Assembly (NCBI RefSeq): GCF_018691265.1 | Contig: NW_024881282.1 | Coordinates: forward strand, 56,402,227-56,466,226 | Length of the DNA: 64,000 nucleotides | Source of the DNA: Tyto alba | Lineage: Eukaryota > Chordata > Aves > Strigiformes > Tytonidae | Direction: 5' to 3' | Part shown: positions 61,601 to 64,000 of the stretch, in pieces | Layout of the letters: each line of letters begins with the position of its first letter | Position numbering within the stretch: position 1 is the first letter of the stretch | Notes under the pieces: model-generated | What the model saw: the letters and a program-made list of their open reading frames with translations, nothing else | The model's database searches: none | Told to the model about the DNA's origin: nothing | Translations under genes and position numbers: made by a program

Positions 61601-64000
61601 GGAAATGCTGTGAAACTGAAATGTGTGCTGCCAAATTTTATCTAGTCTGATCCCACTCGTTGGATTCTTTTGAAGCTCAGTTTTGCCAGAGATTAAGCCA
61701 ACAAGGTTTTCTGTATTTAGTTTACTAAATGGTAAACATGGCTGGTTCAAACACAAGTAGTAGAACCAATAGCTGATTCATCTCTTCTAATGAGTTAGAC
61801 GACCAAAGAAAACCAACCAACCAACCAAAAATCCAAAGCAGAGGTTTGATAACTTCATTTCCAACATAGCCCCTAGCATTTATTAAAACAAACACAAGGA
61901 AAAAAAAAAAAAAAAGAAGAAAAAGCAAACAGAACAGTTGTCTACACTCTGACTATACTCTCAAAAAAGTTTTTTAGGTGTTAGACCAACGTTTTGCATT
62001 CCCTTTGGCTACAAAGCAGAAGTCGTGAATTCCTCATTAGTGTGAGTTAACTCACCCCACTTACTTCTACTTGTAGAATATCATGCTATATTTCCAAACA
62101 ATTAAGCTTGCATGCAAAGACATACTGCATGTAAATAAAAATGTAGTATCTCAATCAAACTGTTTTTTTAAACAAGGAAAGAATGAAAAGCCCTAGCAAT
62201 GAAATAATGTTCTCAGTGCAGCCAAGCATCTGAGGCATCTTGACATACAAAAAACATAACCTGCTTACTTGGATAGATATACATATGGCAGAACTTCAAA
62301 ATTAAAAATTCCCTAAAAAGCAGTAAGAATGTAAGTACCAAAGACAGAGACTTCAGACCACTACATTATTAGAACAACGAGCTAATCCACCTAGTTTATT
62401 TACATATAATGTATTTTTTGGTGTAATTTATAAACACAAGGCAAAGTTGAAATTGAAATTAAAGCAATAATCAAAATTCGTTGCTGAAAAGAGGGAGAGA
62501 GAGATCCCCAGAAAATATCTGGAAAAAATAATCAGGCAACTGATTTGTACATACTTCAAAGATAAGAAAAAGGTAAGGACCAACAGTAAATTTCCAAGAA
62601 AAACTGAGGCCAAACCAATCACATTTCCTTTTATAGCAGAGTAACGGGCCCCTTGGAAAGGACAGACAGAGCGCTTATCATATATTTGATTTTAGTAGGC
62701 CTTTCAATGCTGTTTAACCTAAGAAGGAGATTGAGAAGGAGTTTAAAAAGTTAAAAGCAGATAAAAATCTGTTGCAAAGAGAAGGGAAAATCTGATCCCA
62801 GTGCTCATGGTGGACAGGATCAAACGCACGGGCTTCTGATGCAGCAGGAAGGATCATGGTTATGGATCAGAACAGCTTTTCAAAAGTGTAAGTTTTAAAC
62901 CAGAGAAATAGCCTGCTTGAAGAGGCTTTGGAAGACAGAGTCCACCACCAGACATCTTGAAGAACAGACTGAATGAAGGAGCAACATATGCATGACTGAC
63001 CCTGCACGGGGGCAGAGAGAGTGAGTGAACTCTGAATAAAGTCTGGGAGAGCAGTTCAGGGTTTTAAATGCTATTTGAATATATCTGCATTCTTCAAAAG
63101 CTCAGAATCCAAGAGCCAAACAGATGAATCCTTCATTGCTCAAATAAGCATCTGAAGCCAAACAGCAAAAATACTATATTATCAATAATTCTTTTGTTCA
63201 CTGGACATAGGATATTTTGGTGGTTTTAATCAATCACTCTCAGCACTGTCAGAACAGAAAGAACAAACCCCTATGCTAAATTTTTTTCACCTTATCTCTT
63301 CCAGATACAGCAAGTAGTACTGGCAGCTTCAAGACTCCAGAAATACCACTTTAGGTTCATTCAGGCTTATTACATTGAGAAAGTAATAATGATAAAGTCA
63401 CTTACCTGTGCCTTTGTTGCAATGTTGTGTAGATGGTAAATGGCGTAGGATGACGCAGGATACTTTCAAGTTAAGTATTCAAATTCACAACACAAATACA
63501 CAACTATCTCCAACACCCCCCTCTGTGCTCTATGCCAATCCTGATTTCTGCAGTCATGGATAATTACCATTTTCTCCTTCAGGAGTCCCACTCTTTACCG
63601 TGTCCTGACTCATCCCTGCTTTCTTCACCCACCACCTCCCCTCCTATGCTCTACCATATTATGATCAAAACCTCTGAGTCTGTTCTGACATGATGTCCCT
63701 CTCTCCCTCCCCCTAATATCACTCTTATTTATAGTATCACACTCCCCATTGCTTCCCTCTCCAAATGACCAAGCCCTCCTTCACACCATTCTTCCTGCGT
63801 GTCGTCTTCCTCTGGCACATCTGGCTCCTGCCTGTCCTCACAGTTGTGCCAGGAATACGGCTCTGCTTCTGCTTTCACACAACACTGCCCTGCCAAGGAG
63901 CACACCAAGTCAGCAAAGGCTCAGCTCCAGGGAAGTTTCCAGTTCAGAAGGGAAAACTCTGAAAACGTGGGCAGAGTACATCCCCAAAACAAAACACAGG
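58661..64000. other. Intergenic region without recognised genes, to window end
   Basis: 5.3 kb, mostly AT-rich. It contains a T/TTTG-rich tract (59187-59259), a (CCAA)n run at 61812-61828 and an A run at 61900-61915. The last 500 bases are pyrimidine-rich (63500-63900). Open frames, including a cysteine-rich one at 60465-60698 on the minus strand, have no recognised relatives. Confidence 0.72.
59187..59259. repeat. T-rich/TTTG/TTTTTTG low-complexity tract
   Basis: Poly-T, then (GTTT)n, GGTTGG and three GTTTTTT units. Simple sequence only. Confidence 0.92.

Overview
The window is eukaryotic and most likely avian. It has a vertebrate gene with 15 coding exons bounded by GT-AG introns, two CR1 LINE 3' ends (the typical bird and reptile retroposon), an ERV-type LTR relic and a CpG-island promoter. 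I cannot name the species. The only gene I can support is SLC38A1 (SNAT1, sodium-coupled neutral amino acid transporter 1) on the + strand. Joining its exons gives an intact 489-residue protein with no stop or frame break. It is almost collinear with the 487-residue human protein as I remember it.

Layout. Positions 1 to about 1140 are a CpG-rich island with long homopolymer tracts, an AT palindrome and a GT microsatellite. This is the likely promoter, with a candidate noncoding first exon ending near 347. A long 5' UTR intron follows, up to about 8933. The start codon is at 9028 and the stop codon is at 36094-36096. Introns range from 108 bases to about 7.7 kb. The intron before coding exon 2 holds an antisense LTR-like block. 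The intron between coding exons 9 and 10 holds a CR1 3' end. A long 3' UTR probably runs to about 42375; it carries a run of 21 C, a run of 29 A, Pumilio-type sites and several AATAAA signals.

From about 42.4 kb to the end (roughly 21.6 kb) I find no gene. This region holds a decayed CR1 (about 55795-56602) interrupted by a block of about 121 bases. A second copy of that block, about 91% identical, lies in inverted orientation at 58336-58457, next to a 31-base tandem repeat. This pair is the least explained structure in the window. I found no CRISPR array, no gene cluster and no new defence or metabolic system.

SNAT1 works alone as a plasma-membrane transporter. Its 15 coding exons build a cytosolic N-terminus, about 11 membrane helices and a large glycosylated extracellular loop. 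Comparisons with human SLC38A1 and with repeat consensus sequences are from memory, not from a search.
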